Assembly: GCF_009856355.1 (NCBI RefSeq)
Contig: NZ_WMEW01000001.1
Span: forward strand, 248,001 to 312,000
Direction: 5' to 3'
Origin: Halobacillus litoralis
GTDB taxonomy: Bacteria; Bacillota; Bacilli; Bacillales; Halobacillaceae
DNA: 64,000 nucleotides
Shown piece after piece: positions 55,085 to 64,000 of this stretch (position 1 is the first letter of the stretch; every line of letters begins with the position of its first letter). A program made the translations under genes and the position numbers. The notes beneath the pieces were generated by a model, which was not told the DNA's origin, made no database searches, and worked only from the letters and a program-made list of their open reading frames with translations.

Positions 55085-56527
55085 TTAGAGGTCATATTCA
55101 TGCTCCGGCCGCATATTCAAGAGATAGCCGAGCATGGCGAAATAGAAGATCGTGAACGAATCGCCTTCCCAGATGTTGTACACCATCCCGGCGGCATACG
55201 CCGCAAGCAGGACGGCGAACAGTACAGGGCCGAGCAGCGTTTCGTTCCGCTTTTTCCAAATGTGATACAGCATGTTCAACAGGAAGATCGCAAACAGAAT
55301 GACACCGACCGCTCCTGTCTGGGTAATGATCTGGATGTACTGGTTGTCTGAGAAGAACTCCCGCTCGATGCCGTAGTCATCGTAAATCGGTGAATCATAG
55401 CTCAATGTCGCCCCGTCCCCGAATGTGGCGAAGCCGGTACCGATGATCGGGTGATCGAGGTAGATTTCAAAGCCTTTGCTGACAATCCAGATACGTCCGG
55501 ACTGACTGGACTGCTCACGGGTTTCTTTATCGATCGTGGAGCCGAGACGGTCCTTGAAGCTTCCTTCACTGTCGTCATACTGCGACTGCTTCTCTTTTTT
55601 CTCTTTTCCGAAGTCGGTGTTCTCGACGATCGACGTTCCGATGCTCACCGGAACAGCGATGAGAACGACCCCGGCCGCAAGCGAGATGAGCAGCGGCTTC
55701 AGGAAGTTCCACTTTCTTGCTACGACGACATAAATCGCAAGCGCAAGCGCGAACGCGATCCACGTTCCACGGGAATAGGTGAGACTCCAGACACCAAACA
55801 GGCAGGCAAGGGAAATGTACGTGAGCCACAGCCATTTGCCTGTAAAACGGTTGCGGAAGTACATGATGATAACGATGGAGAAGGACAGGTAATACGCCAG
55901 GACGTTCGGGTTTCCTGTCATTCCGTAAATACGGATCCGGTTGGTCGCAGACAGCGGCATATCCTGCCAGCTCTGCGGCAGAAAGACGCCTCGTAAGGAA
56001 AGCTTTTCAACCATGCCGTGGATACAGATTAAGAAGGTCATAATCAGCGTGGTCAGAATGAACTTGTTGATGTCTTCCTTCGTAATGTGCAGCCTTCTTG
56101 CTATGTAGAACACGAGGTAGAACAGCAGGAAGCCGCGGATCTGGAAGATGATGGCTGTCAGGGATACACCGGTCAGGTACGCCGATACCGCTCCGACAAT
56201 GAGGAAGCCGAAAAAGGCGTATTCAAACCAGTAAAACTGGAACAGCTTTTTTAAATCCTTGCGGTACATGAGTAAGACACGGAATAAAAGTGCAAAGATG
56301 ATGATGTCGCCGATCCCTTTTAATGCCGGGTTGAATTCCAGCAGAAACGGGCGGATCGGGAAATACGTAAATAAGATCAGAAGCGAGTTCTTCGGCTTGA
56401 AGAGCGCATAGCCGGCGAAGAACAGCATGATCAATAGATCGATCACCGTGTTATCGAGAGCTGCGCCGATGAAGAAAAGCGCAAGCGCGACGAACACGAA
56501 GTATAGTTTTCTCCATGGGATAGGCAT
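55085..56527 (-). CDS. O-antigen ligase/polymerase family protein (TuaE-like)
   Basis: About 480 residues, with at least ten hydrophobic helices and a large external loop of the Wzy_C type (residues about 290-390: IWIVSKGFEIYLDHPIIGTGFATFGDG, then FSDNQYIQIITQTGAVGVI). It polymerises or ligates polysaccharide on the outer face of the membrane. ATG 56527 follows AAGAGGTG; the GTG at 56536 overlaps that site. Encoded 16 bases upstream of the glycosyltransferase gene. Confidence 0.85.
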   Translation of the reverse strand: MPIPWRKLYFVFVALALFFIGAALDNTVIDLLIMLFFAGYALFKPKNSLLILFTYFPIRPFLLEFNPALKGIGDIIIFALLFRVLLMYRKDLKKLFQFYWFEYAFFGFLIVGAVSAYLTGVSLTAIIFQIRGFLLFYLVFYIARRLHITKEDINKFILTTLIMTFLICIHGMVEKLSLRGVFLPQSWQDMPLSATNRIRIYGMTGNPNVLAYYLSFSIVIIMYFRNRFTGKWLWLTYISLACLFGVWSLTYSRGTWIAFALALAIYVVVARKWNFLKPLLISLAAGVVLIAVPVSIGTSIVENTDFGKEKKEKQSQYDDSEGSFKDRLGSTIDKETREQSSQSGRIWIVSKGFEIYLDHPIIGTGFATFGDGATLSYDSPIYDDYGIEREFFSDNQYIQIITQTGAVGVILFAIFLLNMLYHIWKKRNETLLGPVLFAVLLAAYAAGMVYNIWEGDSFTIFYFAMLGYLLNMRPEHEYDL

Positions 56528-56552
56528 GGGAGACACCTCTTTTCTATGATGA

Positions 56553-57440
56553 TTAGTTGATGGTTTTGCGGTACAGATCCTTCTTCATGGCGTAGTTCTT
56601 GAAAATCGCCCACAGCAGCGTATCGGTCCGGTTGACCTGCTTGAACTTCTCCGGGAAGTCATAGCCCATCTGATCAAGCACATCGACGTGTTTCACGAAG
56701 TTGGATTTGTCCCATTCGATGAACGCCTCCGCGGTTTCTACAGGATCTGAGGCCAATTTTCCTTTGTAACGGTTCAACTCAAGGAAGCCGTCAAAAGCGA
56801 TCGCCTGGGAATCGAACACTTCGGTCGCCTCCACTTTCTTCTCATGCTGCTCGGTCGTGTCGACGAGGCAGTTGATGGAATCCGGCGGGAAGGCACAGTT
56901 GATTTCATACATCCGGATTTTCGAGCGCACGTTGTCCATCCGCTTCAGCGTATCGCTGAGCAGCTTCGCTGTAGCGCTGTGATCGGTGTGTGCATCGATG
57001 AACGGCGTCGTGTAGATGATGTCGGGGCTCAGCGTTTCAATCTTTTCCTTCAAGTACTGCACCGCATCCGGTGTACTCGTCACGCCGCCGTCCGGCAGGT
57101 TGAGGTAGGTGACGTCCGTCAGTCCGAGGATATCTTTGACCTTGTCAATCTCCTGGCGGCGCTTGGCATTCAGCTCCTCCGCACTCATCTCAGAAACGCT
57201 GCTCGCCCCATCCGTGATGAACACGCAGTGGACTTCAGCCCCTTGATCGGCGTGCTGGCGGAGGGTGCCGCCCGGACCGATCGTTTCGTCGTCCATATGC
57301 GGCGCAAGGACGAGCACCTTCTGGACCGGTTCATTTTTCAGCGCCATCAAATCAGCATTGTAGTGACGGCCGAGAATAAATTTCGTCATCGGTGCGTTGA
57401 CCGGACGCACCGCGTTCATGAACAATTCTTTACGACTCAT
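56553..57440 (-). CDS. PIG-L family deacetylase
   Basis: 295-residue zinc-dependent N-deacetylase of the LmbE/PIG-L/BshB superfamily. The first metal motif PHMDDETIGPGG and the second DAHTDHSAT (the HxDH type) are intact. A GlcNAc-lipid or GlcNAc-nucleotide substrate is usual for the family. AAAGGAG is present, and its ATG overlaps the murJ stop (ATGA). In this operon it may deacetylate a HexNAc residue in the polymer precursor, giving free amino groups. Bacillithiol BshB is an alternative, but the context is polysaccharide. Confidence 0.85.
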   Translation of the reverse strand: MSRKELFMNAVRPVNAPMTKFILGRHYNADLMALKNEPVQKVLVLAPHMDDETIGPGGTLRQHADQGAEVHCVFITDGASSVSEMSAEELNAKRRQEIDKVKDILGLTDVTYLNLPDGGVTSTPDAVQYLKEKIETLSPDIIYTTPFIDAHTDHSATAKLLSDTLKRMDNVRSKIRMYEINCAFPPDSINCLVDTTEQHEKKVEATEVFDSQAIAFDGFLELNRYKGKLASDPVETAEAFIEWDKSNFVKHVDVLDQMGYDFPEKFKQVNRTDTLLWAIFKNYAMKKDLYRKTIN

Positions 57441-58963
57441 GACGTTGCTCCTTTCTTTTTCCGTTTCGTAACGTTATTAAGCAGAAACATAAAGGCGTCC
57501 GACTTCATAACAAAAGCGGCTCCCACAAATACCATCGCGCCGACGATGGCAACGATGATGATAATGAACACGTTGGGAAGTCCTGTGATCAACGGTTTGA
57601 CCGCCAGAACCGCTCCCGTCATGAGTGCTGTGGCGCCTGTGATTTTCACATAATCGACGAGGATCGACTTGAAATTGAGACCGCCGACAAGCTTTGTGAA
57701 AACGATGAGGCATGCCCCTGTATAGAAGAGCGCCATCACAGATGCCGCGAGCGGGATGCCGAGGTAGCCGAGCCATTCGGCAAACACGAAGTTGAAGACG
57801 ACATTTAACAGGATGGAACCGACACTGATCATGAGGATCAGGTGCCCTTTTTTCATCGTATAAAAGCCTTTGTTGATGATGTTGTTGAGACTGAAGAACA
57901 GGACGGATCCGAAGTAGAAATACGCGACCTGGGTCGTGGCTTCGGTCGCCTTGCTATCAAAGGCACCGCCTTCATACAACAGCTCGATCAAGTTCGGCAT
58001 CAGAAGCATCATGCCGATGATCGACGGCATCAGAACGAGGTACATCGTTGTGAGCCCTTTTTCGATACCCTTTTTAAACTGCCCGGTATCGTTCGTTGTA
58101 ATCGCTTTAGACAATAACGGGAAGATGATCGTCGCAATCGTCACGCCGAAAATCGCCTGCGGCATGTGCACGAAGTTCTTCGCCGTGTTGATATACATGA
58201 CCGCCCCCTCGCCCTGATAGCTGGCGAAGACCGAACCGACAAGCAGGTTCACCTGACCGACCATAACCGTCAGCCCTACCGGAAGGAAGATCCAGTAAAA
58301 CTGGCGCACTTCCGGCCAGTCGAATTTCTCCTTCAGCGTCAGCGACCTCTGCGGGACGACGATGAACGCCTTGAAAATCAGGGATAGGACGGTACCCACC
58401 GCATAACCGATCGCCAGCGAGTACGCACCGATCTGATTGGCGAATAGGAATGCGCCGGCAATCGAGCTTAAAATGACGATAATTTGAGAAACAATCGACA
58501 GGGAGAACTTGTTTTCCGCGTCAAAGAACGCTTCCAATACCGAGTTCATGCCGACGAACGATATACATGCAAAGAAGATGACCGTCACCCAGATGGCGAT
58601 CTGACTCGCTTCTGGACTGAAATCCGGATACAGGAGCGGAATCAGCACCGGTGCGATGGCCATTCCGATAATCGAAAGAATAAGAGCAAGTCCGGCCGTT
58701 CCTTTGAAGACCTGTCCCAGATGCGAGCGGCCGCGTTGTTCCTCCGCCGCCTGGATATAACTCGGAACGAGCGCATTCTTCATCCCGTTCTGCATGAATA
58801 AAATCAGCATATTCGGAATAATGAAGGCAGCCAGGTACGCATCCGCCACGTAGCTTGCCCCAAAGTAGTAGGCGATGACCATGTCCCGGATCAGTCCGGA
58901 GACCTTCAGGATCAGGGTGGCGCCGATAAACAGTATGCTCGCTAAGCCTAATTTAGATTTCAC
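57437..58963 (-). CDS. murJ: MurJ/MviN-type lipid flippase
   Basis: 508-residue MOP-superfamily membrane protein with about 14 helices. It shows the MurJ landmarks SGLIRDMVIAYYFGAS, DAYLAAFIIPNML, the GMKNALVPSY segment and GQVNLLVGSVFASYQGEG in helix 7-8. MurJ flips lipid II, but in Bacillaceae extra MviN-like proteins in polysaccharide operons may flip other polyprenyl-linked sugars. The start is GTG 58963 with AAAGAGG upstream. First gene of a four-gene operon. Confidence 0.85.
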   Translation of the reverse strand: MKSKLGLASILFIGATLILKVSGLIRDMVIAYYFGASYVADAYLAAFIIPNMLILFMQNGMKNALVPSYIQAAEEQRGRSHLGQVFKGTAGLALILSIIGMAIAPVLIPLLYPDFSPEASQIAIWVTVIFFACISFVGMNSVLEAFFDAENKFSLSIVSQIIVILSSIAGAFLFANQIGAYSLAIGYAVGTVLSLIFKAFIVVPQRSLTLKEKFDWPEVRQFYWIFLPVGLTVMVGQVNLLVGSVFASYQGEGAVMYINTAKNFVHMPQAIFGVTIATIIFPLLSKAITTNDTGQFKKGIEKGLTTMYLVLMPSIIGMMLLMPNLIELLYEGGAFDSKATEATTQVAYFYFGSVLFFSLNNIINKGFYTMKKGHLILMISVGSILLNVVFNFVFAEWLGYLGIPLAASVMALFYTGACLIVFTKLVGGLNFKSILVDYVKITGATALMTGAVLAVKPLITGLPNVFIIIIVAIVGAMVFVGAAFVMKSDAFMFLLNNVTKRKKKGATS

Positions 58964-59322
58964 ACAAATACCTCTTTCACAGTTGCTAAAATCAAACAAA
59001 TTTCGCTATGTTACACTATAATCCATACTTGTTGATTTTACCATAACCTTAAACGAATCGTAATCGTCTAGTCATATCTTTTCCATATATGGGCAGAAGC
59101 TCATACGACCTGAGTGGGGTGATGGAGGTGAGCCGGGTCGGGTGGGATGAGGGTTTGTTGATCTATCGCGGAATCATTGATATCGGCGGATTTTCGTTGA
59201 TATGTGCTCCGGGGGGCGATGGCTGTACGGAAACGGTGTGACCGATATCCCTCCCCGCGACTCCCATCAAAATAGAAAACCGGCTGTTCCATGAAGGCAA
59301 CAGCCGGTTTTCTTCTATTATA
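58964..59322. other. Intergenic gap with convergent-side terminator
   Basis: No gene is seen here. AACCGGCTGTT and AACAGCCGGTT (about 59279-59313) form a strong terminator stem for the cell wall binding gene at 59323-61692. On the minus strand an extended -10-like TGGTAAAAT (TAAAAT at 59040-59035) could start the murJ operon. Confidence 0.55.
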
Positions 59323-61692
59323 TCAGCGGCGGATGCTTTCCAGCTCCACCTCTGCCTCTTCGGAAATCGCAGCATTCCCGCCCAGGTAATAATTCTCCGG
59401 GCTGATCGGCATGCTGTCGATGTAGGTTTTCACCGTGGATGGTACGGTATCTTTTCTCGTCAAAAGAATCGGTGCTTCGTAGGAAGCGGCCAGCGGGGAG
59501 CCGGCAAGGGCATCTACGACTTCCTCGCCCTGGGCGAAGAACACTTCTTCCAGACGGTGTTCGTTGAAGTACTTCTCGGCGATCTGCACGCTTGTGCTGT
59601 AGCGGTCGGGTCCGCTGACACGCTCGACCGTATCGACAATGTCCTTCAGCTGATTTTCAACGGTCTGGTGCACGGCACCTGTTCCGCCGACGATTGTTGC
59701 TTTTTCCACATCGTTTTCACGGATGAAGTTGATGACGTTGTCTTCAAGCTTATACGGCAGTGTCAAAAGGATCGGCGTGTTCTCATCACCTGCATAAGGA
59801 GCGATCGAAAGCGCGTCTGGTGATGTTTCATCAGAGGTTGTGATGAAGATTTCGTCGACGTTCACTTCATCGGCGACTTCGTCAGCCACTTCATAAGCGG
59901 TTTCGAAGCGGTTGGCTCCGGACAAACGCTCGACGTTCGAAGAGCCGTATTTCTGCTTCAGCTGGTTTTCAACAGAAGCGGAAACCGCTCCTTCACTTCC
60001 AAGAAGGTAAATCTTCGTCGGGTCCATACGTTCCAGTTCTTTTTCCACTGTGGCCGGAAGCTGGTCGGTCTGTGTCAAAAGAAGCGGTGAGTTATGATAA
60101 GCGGCCAGTACACTTCCGGTCAGGGAGTCAATCGGCAGGTCACCGCGGCCGATGACGGCAGCATTCGGTTCATCCCAGTGCCAGCCGTAGTTGGACAGAG
60201 CGGTGCTTGTTTCATAGCGGTTGATCCCGGAAAGACGGTAGCTGTCCGGTTCCTCTGCTGCAGACAAGTAGCTGGAGGCGACATAGCCGGTCTTTCCACC
60301 GGTGGTTTTCACCGGGTACCATGCCCAGTGCTGGGTGTTGCTGTCATAGCCGATCGGTGCGCCTGTAACAGTCAGCTGATCGCCGCGCTTCAAGCTTGTC
60401 ACGATGGTGCTGTTCGGTGCTTTGCGCAGGTTCAAGCTGCCTGCGGTTACGTATACCTTTTCACCTATACCGAAAGCATGCTTGGTTGTATGCAGCGGCC
60501 CGGTGGTTTCGACGTTGCTTTCCTCAAAGCGCATGATGCCGTCTTGATAAGGGTTCAGCTTGTGGGTCGGGAACGGAGTGACGTTAAACAAGCCATAATG
60601 GCGCATGCGGTCATAAATCTTTTCCTGATAGGCGATGTAGCCGTTCGTGATCGGGTTGTTGCGCTGTGAAATCCCGTTATAGGCTAAAATGGCGAAATAC
60701 CAGTTCTCAATCACATCACGGTCGCCGTCGTTAACTGTAGGGATAAGGTCATAATTGGCATAGTTCCACTTGGACTCAAGAATTTTCAAGCCTTCACGGA
60801 TGTTGTAGCGGATATCCGTGGACAGACGCTCCACTTCTTCCGCCCGTTCCACGTCATTCTCAATGAAACGGTAGTCGGATACCTGCATGATGCCGATCCC
60901 GATACAGTCATAGCCAAGCTTCAAATTCGTACCGTCCCAGGCAATCCCGCGTGTCTTGGATGGTGTGCAGGCATTCTCATAGTGGTTCACAGGCGTCCGG
61001 CCCGGCTCCCAGTACTGCTGCCAGCCACTTTCCTGATACGCCACCGCTTTGACTATTTCCGGGGGAATATCGAAATTCTCGGCTTCTTCTGTCAGGATAC
61101 GGTTGATTTCGGCATAGCTCGGGTTTTCGTATTTTTCATTAACTGTCGTGGACTGCGTCGTGACGGAGCTTTGAAGCGACATTTTTTCCTCTGTCTTCGC
61201 TTTCGTCACTTCACCACCGGAGATGCTGAAGGCATCTTCCGCCAGTGCTTCAGGTTCTGTATCAATGCTGTCTTCTTCAAGAATTGGATATTGAATAATA
61301 AGTTCTTCGCCGGACTGTTCAAAGGTCGACCGGTCATAGGCATCGGATTCGTACACTTTTTCTCCATTAGACAAGTCGTATGCATCAAAGAACAAACTCT
61401 GGGCTGACCCGTCGGCGCGGTAGATAACGATCAGTGTTTCATCGACAAGAAAAAGGTCGGTGATTGTGCTGAGCTTTGTTGTTTCGTCGATGAGCTCCTG
61501 CCCCTCCTTCGTTACAGAAAGGTTCGTTTCGAGCTCTTTGTTTTCAACATCTGCGGTTACAGCGTCATTAATGTCAAAGGAAGCACTGCTTTCCTCGACC
61601 ACCCATGATTTTGAAGCTTCTGCACTGACAAGGGCCGGCGCAGTCAGACAGGCCAATAGAAAAGCAGAAAGATAGGTTAATAGTCTTTTCAC
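59323..61692 (-). CDS. Lytic-transglycosylase-like, SH3b, triple CWB2 cell wall protein
   Basis: 789-residue secreted protein. Signal peptide MKRLLTYLSAFLLACL...ALVSA begins at GTG 61692, after AAGGATGG. An N-terminal beta domain is followed by a goose-lysozyme/SLT-like domain (EIVKAVAYQESGW, GIGIMQVSD, AILAYNGI; residues about 205-345), an SH3b domain (AGSLNLRKAPNSTIV...GYVASSYL; about 405-465) and three cell wall binding repeat 2 units (RLSGINRYETS, RLSGANRFETA, RVSGPDRYSTS). It should bind wall polymer non-covalently and cleave peptidoglycan. The catalytic glutamate is probably the one in YQESGW. Confidence 0.88.
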   Translation of the reverse strand: MKRLLTYLSAFLLACLTAPALVSAEASKSWVVEESSASFDINDAVTADVENKELETNLSVTKEGQELIDETTKLSTITDLFLVDETLIVIYRADGSAQSLFFDAYDLSNGEKVYESDAYDRSTFEQSGEELIIQYPILEEDSIDTEPEALAEDAFSISGGEVTKAKTEEKMSLQSSVTTQSTTVNEKYENPSYAEINRILTEEAENFDIPPEIVKAVAYQESGWQQYWEPGRTPVNHYENACTPSKTRGIAWDGTNLKLGYDCIGIGIMQVSDYRFIENDVERAEEVERLSTDIRYNIREGLKILESKWNYANYDLIPTVNDGDRDVIENWYFAILAYNGISQRNNPITNGYIAYQEKIYDRMRHYGLFNVTPFPTHKLNPYQDGIMRFEESNVETTGPLHTTKHAFGIGEKVYVTAGSLNLRKAPNSTIVTSLKRGDQLTVTGAPIGYDSNTQHWAWYPVKTTGGKTGYVASSYLSAAEEPDSYRLSGINRYETSTALSNYGWHWDEPNAAVIGRGDLPIDSLTGSVLAAYHNSPLLLTQTDQLPATVEKELERMDPTKIYLLGSEGAVSASVENQLKQKYGSSNVERLSGANRFETAYEVADEVADEVNVDEIFITTSDETSPDALSIAPYAGDENTPILLTLPYKLEDNVINFIRENDVEKATIVGGTGAVHQTVENQLKDIVDTVERVSGPDRYSTSVQIAEKYFNEHRLEEVFFAQGEEVVDALAGSPLAASYEAPILLTRKDTVPSTVKTYIDSMPISPENYYLGGNAAISEEAEVELESIRR

Positions 61693-61717
61693 TCGTACAT
61701 CCATCCTTTATCGTTTA

Positions 61718-62596
61718 TTATTCCTGAATCTCCGTCAGTTCTGAGGTCATCGTATAGCCGTTGTCCCCTTTGTCCTCCACTTTTTCGCGGATCAGACCGT
61801 ACTCCGGGGCGTAGTGATACATGGACGTTACGTCGGAACCGGACATCCTTTGCACGACAAATACGTTTTCGAATTCTCCGTAGGGAGTGGAAGTCGTCTG
61901 GGCTTCATCAAGAATCTGAAACTTCGCGGAACTCCCGGTGGCATCGACAAGGACGTCGATGGTTTCATGCGCTTCAAATGAATCTAGCTGACTGGACGTA
62001 TCTTCCGGGTTGGACTCCTGGTGGACCACGGAAATTCTTCCTTCAGTAAATTCAAGAATCTGCAGGGTCACCATATCTCCGAACGTGACAATCTGCTGGA
62101 CGAAGCGGTCGTTGACATCCACCACTTCATGGACCACTTGATAATCCTCATCCTGGGTGAAGGTCTTCGTCATCGGTCCTTTCGGCATATACGCCTTCAG
62201 GCCGGCGGAAGAACCGGATGCTTCCGTATCCTCGGAATCATTGGATGCAGACTCGACGGTATCCTCTTCAGGTTCCGCGGATTCTTCAGGCTCTTCCTCT
62301 TCTTCTGGATCCTCTGTGGTATCTGACTCCGTATGATCCTCTTCTTTATCTGCAGGTTCTTCTTCTGTTGGTGGTTCTTCTTCTACAGGCGTTTCTTCAG
62401 ACGGTTCCTCTTCTGCGGGTTCTGCTTCCTCTTCAGATTCTTCAGAAGGAGTCTCTTCAGAGGCGGCCTCATCTTCGGTGGTTTCCGTTTCACTGTTCTC
62501 TGGTTCTTCCAGCTGATCAGCCTGGTCGACATCGGTGCCGGAACAGGCTGAAACCAGAAGAACAAAGAACAGGGCGATAAAGCTGAGTTTCTTCAT
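61718..62596 (-). CDS. Acidic Glu/Pro/Thr-rich lipoprotein
   Basis: 292-residue lipoprotein: signal peptide and lipobox VSAC at the N-terminus (cysteine near residue 18), then about 110 residues of low-complexity Glu, Pro, Thr and Ser that carry extreme negative charge, then a beta-rich C-terminal domain (residues about 130-292; YMPKGPMTKTFTQDEDYQ, FVQQIVTFGDMVTLQI). Such stalks are typical of halophile cell surfaces. Domain function is not recognised. GGAGAGGG precedes the ATG. It is between two CWB2 genes and may be co-transcribed with both. Confidence 0.75.
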   Translation of the reverse strand: MKKLSFIALFFVLLVSACSGTDVDQADQLEEPENSETETTEDEAASEETPSEESEEEAEPAEEEPSEETPVEEEPPTEEEPADKEEDHTESDTTEDPEEEEEPEESAEPEEDTVESASNDSEDTEASGSSAGLKAYMPKGPMTKTFTQDEDYQVVHEVVDVNDRFVQQIVTFGDMVTLQILEFTEGRISVVHQESNPEDTSSQLDSFEAHETIDVLVDATGSSAKFQILDEAQTTSTPYGEFENVFVVQRMSGSDVTSMYHYAPEYGLIREKVEDKGDNGYTMTSELTEIQE

Positions 62597-62635
62597 CCAA
62601 TCCCTCTCCTTTGTTCAAAAAAAGTACTGATTGAT

Positions 62636-64000
62636 TTAGTTCAGGTGGTCAGCGATTTGCTGCTGACTGCTTTCATCGACGACCGCTCCGATGATCTGAA
62701 GCTGTTCGACGACGTTTTCCCCACCATATAGGTCCAGCTGTTTTTCCAATTCAGGATTCAGCTTGTCCCCCACGAGTACAAGAGGGGCCGACGTTCGCGC
62801 GGACAGGGCCGAAGCTGTTAGCGCATCCGGATAGTTCTTCCCTGTCGCCGCAAGGACGGTATCGGAATTCATGTCATCCTGGAAATACTGGAGTGCTGCG
62901 GCTACCGTTTCATAACGGGTCGCACCGGACAGCCGCTCCACACGGTCCGCTCCATTCGCTTCGACCAGCTGTTTTTCAACATCCTCCGAAACGACAGCGG
63001 TTCCTCCGAGAATGACGACTTCTTTTCCGGTCAAGTAGTTCAAACTGTCGCTGCTGATTTCATCTTCTCCTGTCAAGACGATGGACCAGCCATTGGCTGC
63101 GGCTACAGAGGAGGCTTCCAGAGCATCCGGGAAGCTGGTGCTTGATGCTACAAACACCCCTTCTGCGCCTTTCAGATTTTCATTGATTTCAAGATTCGTT
63201 TCGATACGCGTGGATCCTGAGATGCGGTCGACGTTATAGTTCTGCTCCAGCTCTTGTTCAATCCCTTCAGAGATGGCATTCGTCCCGCCAAGGATGACGA
63301 CTTTTTCCGTATGGAGACGCTGCAGTTCCTGTTTCACATCATCACTGAGCTCATCGTCACGGTTCAAAAGAATCGGCGCGTTGTCATATTGGGCCGCAAG
63401 TGGGCCGGCGGACAGGGCATCGGCGAACTCAAACGCAGTCGCGAGCACCACTGTTTTTTCTCCGTCCAGTCCATTCGGATACAGCTGCTTGGACACTTCA
63501 ATGGCTGTCTTGATCCGGTCTTTACCGGCAAGCAGGTTCGTTTCAAAGGAATAGCTGTAGCTGTCATCCATATTGGACCAGATGACCCTGCCGTCGTTTA
63601 CGACTTCCGTGTTCTTCCACTGCTTAGCATAAGCGACCGCTTCCTGTTCGCGGTAGAAGGATTTCAGCTCCCCTTTGTTGGGGTGGGAAACCGTGTAGTC
63701 TTTATCCAAGTAATTGCTCCAGACCACTTCCTCTTCTGCTTGATCCACCACGGATGTGTTTTTCCACTTCCCTGCGTAGGCGACAGCATCGTCGAGGTTA
63801 TAGGATTCATAAAGGGTACCTTTATTGGAATGCTCAACGACATAGTCTTTATTTAAGTAGTTGCTCCAGACGACTTCTCCTGCTTCGTTATCAACGACAC
63901 GCATGTTCTTCCAATCGTCCGCGTAATCGATGGCGTCGTCTTTTTTCACGAACAGCTTCGTAACAGAAGACTGGTTGGAATGATAGGCACCATAGCGTTT
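62636..64000 (-). CDS. Cell wall binding repeat 2 protein, N-terminus cut by window edge
   Basis: The reading frame is open through the right edge, so the true start is outside; the GTG near 63949 is internal. The visible N-terminal part holds three copies of a roughly 50-residue motif with a YAxxWKNxxVV helix, VVWSNYL and a KDYxVxHxNKG turn. Three CWB2 units follow (AGKDRIKTAIEVS, RISGSTRIETN, RLSGATRYETV), each with the ADALSA/DALEAS/DALTAS and VILGGT signatures. It is predicted to be a non-covalently anchored surface protein. Confidence 0.85.
   Translation of the reverse strand, partial: KRYGAYHSNQSSVTKLFVKKDDAIDYADDWKNMRVVDNEAGEVVWSNYLNKDYVVEHSNKGTLYESYNLDDAVAYAGKWKNTSVVDQAEEEVVWSNYLDKDYTVSHPNKGELKSFYREQEAVAYAKQWKNTEVVNDGRVIWSNMDDSYSYSFETNLLAGKDRIKTAIEVSKQLYPNGLDGEKTVVLATAFEFADALSAGPLAAQYDNAPILLNRDDELSDDVKQELQRLHTEKVVILGGTNAISEGIEQELEQNYNVDRISGSTRIETNLEINENLKGAEGVFVASSTSFPDALEASSVAAANGWSIVLTGEDEISSDSLNYLTGKEVVILGGTAVVSEDVEKQLVEANGADRVERLSGATRYETVAAALQYFQDDMNSDTVLAATGKNYPDALTASALSARTSAPLVLVGDKLNPELEKQLDLYGGENVVEQLQIIGAVVDESSQQQIADHLN

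Noticed and set aside
54206..55351. Long open frame of 381 codons on the plus strand
   Set aside because: It is antisense to the GT4 and O-antigen ligase genes, which have clear family motifs and ribosome binding sites; its product has no recognisable motif and no start signal.
59101..59292. Small frames between murJ and the CWB2 gene
   Set aside because: They overlap a clear terminator stem, lack ribosome binding sites and have no recognisable product.

Overview
The window looks like chromosomal DNA of a low-to-mid GC Gram-positive bacterium of the family Bacillaceae, probably a halophilic or marine one near Halobacillus. The reasons are strong AGGAGG-type ribosome binding sites, many GTG and TTG starts, S-box (SAM-I) riboswitches, Bacillus-type capsule kinase and phosphatase genes, cell wall binding repeat 2 proteins and very acidic surface proteins. 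Genus assignment is inference; no rRNA or tRNA gene is present.

Layout. 1-2.5 kb: an MFS drug-type transporter and a lipoprotein. 2.77-9.5 kb: a promoter followed by two tandem SAM-I riboswitches, then a tightly coupled operon for thiolase, acetoacetyl-CoA synthetase, a cysteine-less thiolase-like protein, a DUF35 partner, a 31-residue membrane protein and a sodium:solute symporter. 9.7-10.2 kb: an XRE regulator with a small partner ORF. 10.3-32.6 kb (minus strand): a Wzx/Wzy-type exopolysaccharide locus. Conserved ends (chain-length protein, tyrosine kinase, PHP phosphatase, 4,6-dehydratase, galU on one side; ugd, uronate epimerase, galE on the other) enclose a clearly AT-rich cassette of glycosyltransferases, flippase and polymerase. 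32.9-34.9 kb: a large secreted TPR/Big/InlB-repeat protein.

34.9-49.1 kb (minus strand) is the most unusual part. It holds two convergent-in-purpose operons for a CMP-Kdo pathway (KdsD, KdsA, KdsC, KdsB), a KpsS-like transferase, a KpsMT/TagGH-type ABC exporter, a giant 1495-residue protein with three tandem KpsC-like glycosyltransferase modules plus a helical repeat region and a GT29 (sialyltransferase)-like C-terminus, a single-module KpsC-like paralogue, an O-acetyltransferase and an SGNH hydrolase. Kdo is classically a Gram-negative sugar, and no other glycosyltransferase is encoded in these operons, so the product may be a Kdo-rich or poly-Kdo surface polymer, built and exported by an ABC pathway in a monoderm.

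49.3-53.8 kb: an RDD membrane protein, three copies of a structured intergenic repeat with a broken RDD copy between them, then gnd and zwf, which make ribulose 5-phosphate, the starting substrate of the Kdo pathway. 54-59 kb: a second polysaccharide operon (MurJ-type flippase, PIG-L deacetylase, O-antigen ligase/polymerase, glycosyltransferase). 59.3-64 kb: two cell wall binding repeat 2 proteins, one with a lytic transglycosylase-like domain and one running off the right edge, with an acidic lipoprotein between them.
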